Shown here: piece by piece, positions 61,650-64,000 of the stretch | Numbering within the stretch: position 1 is the stretch's first letter | How the letters are laid out: each line of letters opens with the position of its first letter | Assembly: GCA_029551145.1 (NCBI GenBank) | Contig: JAKPGA010000031.1 | Location: 52,225 to 116,224 of the forward strand | DNA: 64,000 nt | Source of the DNA: Thermotogota bacterium | Lineage (GTDB): Bacteria > Thermotogota > Thermotogae > Thermotogales > DSM-5069 | Direction of reading: 5' to 3' | The notes under the pieces: generated by a model | What the model was told of the DNA's origin: nothing | The model's database searches: none | The model's input: the letters and a program-made list of their open reading frames with translations, nothing else | Translations under genes and position numbers: made by a program

Positions 61650-63431
61650 GTGGCAAGATTTGTAAAAACTGCTATCATTGTTGCCTTTCTTGCTTTTGTA
61701 ACCTTTGGTATCATCGTTGGTTTTATCGACAGATTAACGTCCTCTATCTTTGAACTCCCCGAGAGGACCTATTCGATAGTGGTAGGACAGGATGGTTCTG
61801 CAAATGTTACAGAAACTGTCACCTACAAACTGAAAAAACCTTTCCGCTACGTAAGCTGGGCTGTGGATTTTCAGAGGCCAACCAAGATATCAGACTTCAG
61901 TTATCAGATTCTTGAAGGTCCTTCGTTGCAAGGAGGAGCGTTCTATGAAACCAAGAACGATAACAGCATAGATCTCAGACTTGTCTTCAGCAAATCGATG
62001 AATGAATACATCCAGGTGCCAGATCAGGGCTTGATCATAAAGGTCGCGTTCTCTTATAGACTCGAAGATTTACTCATAGAAGGACAGGACTTCACACAGC
62101 TCTTCGTTAAGTACATAGGTACTGGCACCACGGTGAGTACCAAGTCCTTGAAGGTTCGGGTGGCCTTCCCGGAAAGATTCCCAAAGCCCATAGTTTACCA
62201 CCATCCATGGGGCCTTCAGGTTAAAGGTCAGGCCATAACCAGCAACATTTATGAATATGAGTTCAGAAACATCCCTAAGGATTGCTTTGTCGAAGGTCGA
62301 TTTGTTTTTCCAAATCTGTTGAACACAGGCACTCAGTATATGATGAAATCGATAAACCTCTCACAGATAAAGGACATCGAACGGTCTTATTCAATCAGGA
62401 CCCTGCTGATCACAGTTGGAAGTATCGCCTATTTGCTCTTTGTGGTAGCCATTCCAATCTTCCTGTACAGGAAATTTGGCAGAGAACAGTCGATTCAGTA
62501 TGATTCACTTTATGAAAGAGAGATTCCATATAACGATCCCCCAGAGGTTGTCAATGCGATTGTCAAGAAAATCTGTTCGCAACCAGATGATGATGCCATA
62601 GCCGCATCACTGCTCAACTGCGTGAAAACTGGCGATATCGAACTGATCGAGAATGATGTCAGAGAAGTAATCGGCATGAAGATAATCAGAATTAGTCAAC
62701 AGAACAAGGATCTTTTGGAGGCCTTCAAGATCTTTGAAAAGGATGGAATTGTTGATTTCAAGACCCTCAAAAAACTGCTCAAGAATCAAAACAACGCGCA
62801 GCGATTTCTCAAGATGGTTGATCGATGGAGAAGTGATGTGCACAAAAAGGTCAACGAGAAAGGTTATCTCATCACGACGGGCAATACTTTGGCGAAGTTT
62901 TTCGGTTTTATCTTCGGGATTCTGATCCCGATATTCATCATCGTAGGTTTGTCGAGCGCGACAACGGCTGGCTATGAAATAGTCTTCAGGTACTCAATGA
63001 TGCTGATGGGAATATCTATAGTGATTGGATTGATCGTGGTTCTCATGAAAAAGACAGTCTTTTCAAGATGGAACTCTGAAGGACTGCTCTATTATTTGAG
63101 ATGGAAAAACTTCGAAAAGTTCATAACAGATTTCTCTGCGCTATCGACATATCCACCTCAATCGGTAGTTCTTTGGGATGATTACATAGTCTATGCGACG
63201 GCGCTTGGTGTGGCGAAGGAGGTCATAAACAACCTCAAGAAACTCTATCCACAGCCACCATCGTCACCGGTCGCTTCAAGTGTGTATCACTCACCAGTGC
63301 TGGTCGCTGAGCTTTCATCCTTTAGGAATATTGCATCATCCACGGTCTCAGCTTCGAGCTCAGGTGGCTCACACTCAGGAGGAAGCCATGTGGGTGGAGG
63401 TTCAGGTGGCAGCAGGGTTGGAGCAGGATAA
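61650..63431 (+). CDS. DUF2207-family membrane protein with Gly/Ser-rich tail
   Basis: A 593-residue protein: N-terminal helix (about 5-27), a large external beta-rich DUF2207 domain (about 40-230, starting YSIVVGQDGSANVTETVTY), a second helix at about 250-272, a cytoplasmic helical region, two more helices at about 410-470, another soluble region, and a disordered tail of Gly, Ser and His. The tail with SGGSHSGG-type repeats is typical of this family. Function is unknown. GTG 61650 follows GGGAGGTG by 7 bases. It lies 35 bases after the DUF4097 gene. Confidence 0.83.
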   Translation: MARFVKTAIIVAFLAFVTFGIIVGFIDRLTSSIFELPERTYSIVVGQDGSANVTETVTYKLKKPFRYVSWAVDFQRPTKISDFSYQILEGPSLQGGAFYETKNDNSIDLRLVFSKSMNEYIQVPDQGLIIKVAFSYRLEDLLIEGQDFTQLFVKYIGTGTTVSTKSLKVRVAFPERFPKPIVYHHPWGLQVKGQAITSNIYEYEFRNIPKDCFVEGRFVFPNLLNTGTQYMMKSINLSQIKDIERSYSIRTLLITVGSIAYLLFVVAIPIFLYRKFGREQSIQYDSLYEREIPYNDPPEVVNAIVKKICSQPDDDAIAASLLNCVKTGDIELIENDVREVIGMKIIRISQQNKDLLEAFKIFEKDGIVDFKTLKKLLKNQNNAQRFLKMVDRWRSDVHKKVNEKGYLITTGNTLAKFFGFIFGILIPIFIIVGLSSATTAGYEIVFRYSMMLMGISIVIGLIVVLMKKTVFSRWNSEGLLYYLRWKNFEKFITDFSALSTYPPQSVVLWDDYIVYATALGVAKEVINNLKKLYPQPPSSPVASSVYHSPVLVAELSSFRNIASSTVSASSSGGSHSGGSHVGGGSGGSRVGAG

Positions 63432-63515
63432 TTAGAAAATCATTAGAATTCAGAGATTTCTTGCAAATGAGGTCTAAAATCTATCTTGAAGCTATGAAGA
63501 ATGGAGGGTTGTGTT

Positions 63516-64000
63516 GTGAGAAAAGTACTTGTGCTTTTTCTGATTTCTACTGTTGTCCTCATGTATGCAGGCATCATCGATGTTATCGAACTTGCAAAAC
63601 AGAACAGCGTTACTTACTTGAAGGCTGTGCTGAATTTCGATCAGGCAAAGAATGACTATGACAAGGCCATGATCGAGGCAAAGAACAAAAGACAGCAACT
63701 TGTGGCGCAGAAAAGCTGGCTTCAGGCCCAGCAGACCTATAATCAGTCCATCAAGAACTTCTACGGTGAATTTTTCGATGCTTACATCGGTGTGCTGGAG
63801 AATACCCTTCAGGTTCAGATCGCACAGAACAAACTCAGGATCGCCCAGATTGATTTCAGCCAAACTCAAGATCTGTACAAGACAGGCGCAGCAACTCTGC
63901 AGGACCTTCAGAGTGCAAGTTCCACTCGTCTTGGGGCAGAGGCGAGTGTAGATGAAGCAAAGTTGAATTTGGAACAGTCCAAACAAGATCTATTGATTCT
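63516..64000 (+). CDS. TolC-family outer membrane efflux protein, 5' part
   Basis: The frame is open from GTG 63516 to the window edge (161 codons). It starts with a signal peptide (MRKVLVLFLISTVVLMYAG), then IIDVIELAKQNSVTYLKA and long heptad-rich helices with many Gln, Ala and Asn residues (AEASVDEAKLNLEQSKQ), the pattern of the TolC periplasmic barrel. The motif YKTGAATLQDLQSA matches the conserved stretch of OMF proteins. GGAGGGTTGTGTT precedes the start. The C-terminal half and any pump partner lie outside the window. Confidence 0.82.
   Translation, partial: MRKVLVLFLISTVVLMYAGIIDVIELAKQNSVTYLKAVLNFDQAKNDYDKAMIEAKNKRQQLVAQKSWLQAQQTYNQSIKNFYGEFFDAYIGVLENTLQVQIAQNKLRIAQIDFSQTQDLYKTGAATLQDLQSASSTRLGAEASVDEAKLNLEQSKQDLLI

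Overview
This window looks like a piece of a Thermotogae chromosome, most likely the Pseudothermotoga/Thermotoga lineage. That is an inference from the protein sequences, the frequent TTG and GTG starts behind strong purine-rich ribosome binding sites, 1-17 nt gene overlaps, and lineage markers (a TM1367-like cyclophilin-fold protein, a DUF4897-type membrane protein, a short Mfd). Coding density is very high, and no gene-free stretch exceeds 300 bases.

Layout. 1-6546: end of the spc/alpha ribosomal operon (rpmD 3' end, rplO, secY, adk, map, infA, rpmJ, rpsM, rpsK, rpsD, rpoA, rplQ), closed by a terminator. 6556-13145: a second plus-strand operon with rho, a ROK glucokinase, a YfcE-type phosphoesterase, a three-cysteine PP-loop ATPase and mfd. 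13134-27102 (minus): a flagellar export and chemotaxis operon, cheA-cheW-cheY-fliO-fliP-fliQ-fliR-flhB-flhA-flhF-flhG-PilZ-cheC-cheD-fliA plus three unrecognised genes. In it flhA and flhF each carry one in-frame stop where relatives commonly have glutamine, and flhB lacks a canonical start at the expected place. 27139-29146: cinA and KDPG aldolase (minus). 29310-34029: murD-ftsW-murG-murC (plus). 34056-48291 (minus): a stand-alone IMP cyclohydrolase domain, comF, a chemoreceptor, then two back-to-back peptide-type ABC transporters (four permeases, four ATPases, one binding protein, one unknown membrane protein). 48363-49574 (minus): a UraA permease. 49747-55903 (plus): KDG kinase, an IclR regulator (probable KdgR), the cyclophilin-fold protein, DUF4897, sirtuin, a ribokinase-like kinase and pyrG. 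55982-56384: tRNA-Val, tRNA-Phe, tRNA-Ala. 56531-60059 (minus): pyrH-eno, a CDF cation transporter and a GNAT acetyltransferase. 60203-64000 (plus): a DUF2089 zinc-ribbon regulator, a small membrane protein, a DUF4097 beta-solenoid protein, a DUF2207 membrane protein and the start of a TolC-family protein.

How parts fit. Eda and KdgK perform the last steps of uronate/KDG catabolism; a shared near-palindrome upstream of both, with an IclR gene next to kdgK, suggests one regulon. The chemoreceptor directly upstream of the peptide transporter genes suggests linked sensing and uptake. The flagellar lesions suggest either recent loss of motility, sequence error, or recoding; these are the most striking observations. 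The DUF2089/DUF4097/DUF2207 cluster resembles an envelope-stress type module and is the best candidate for an undescribed system.
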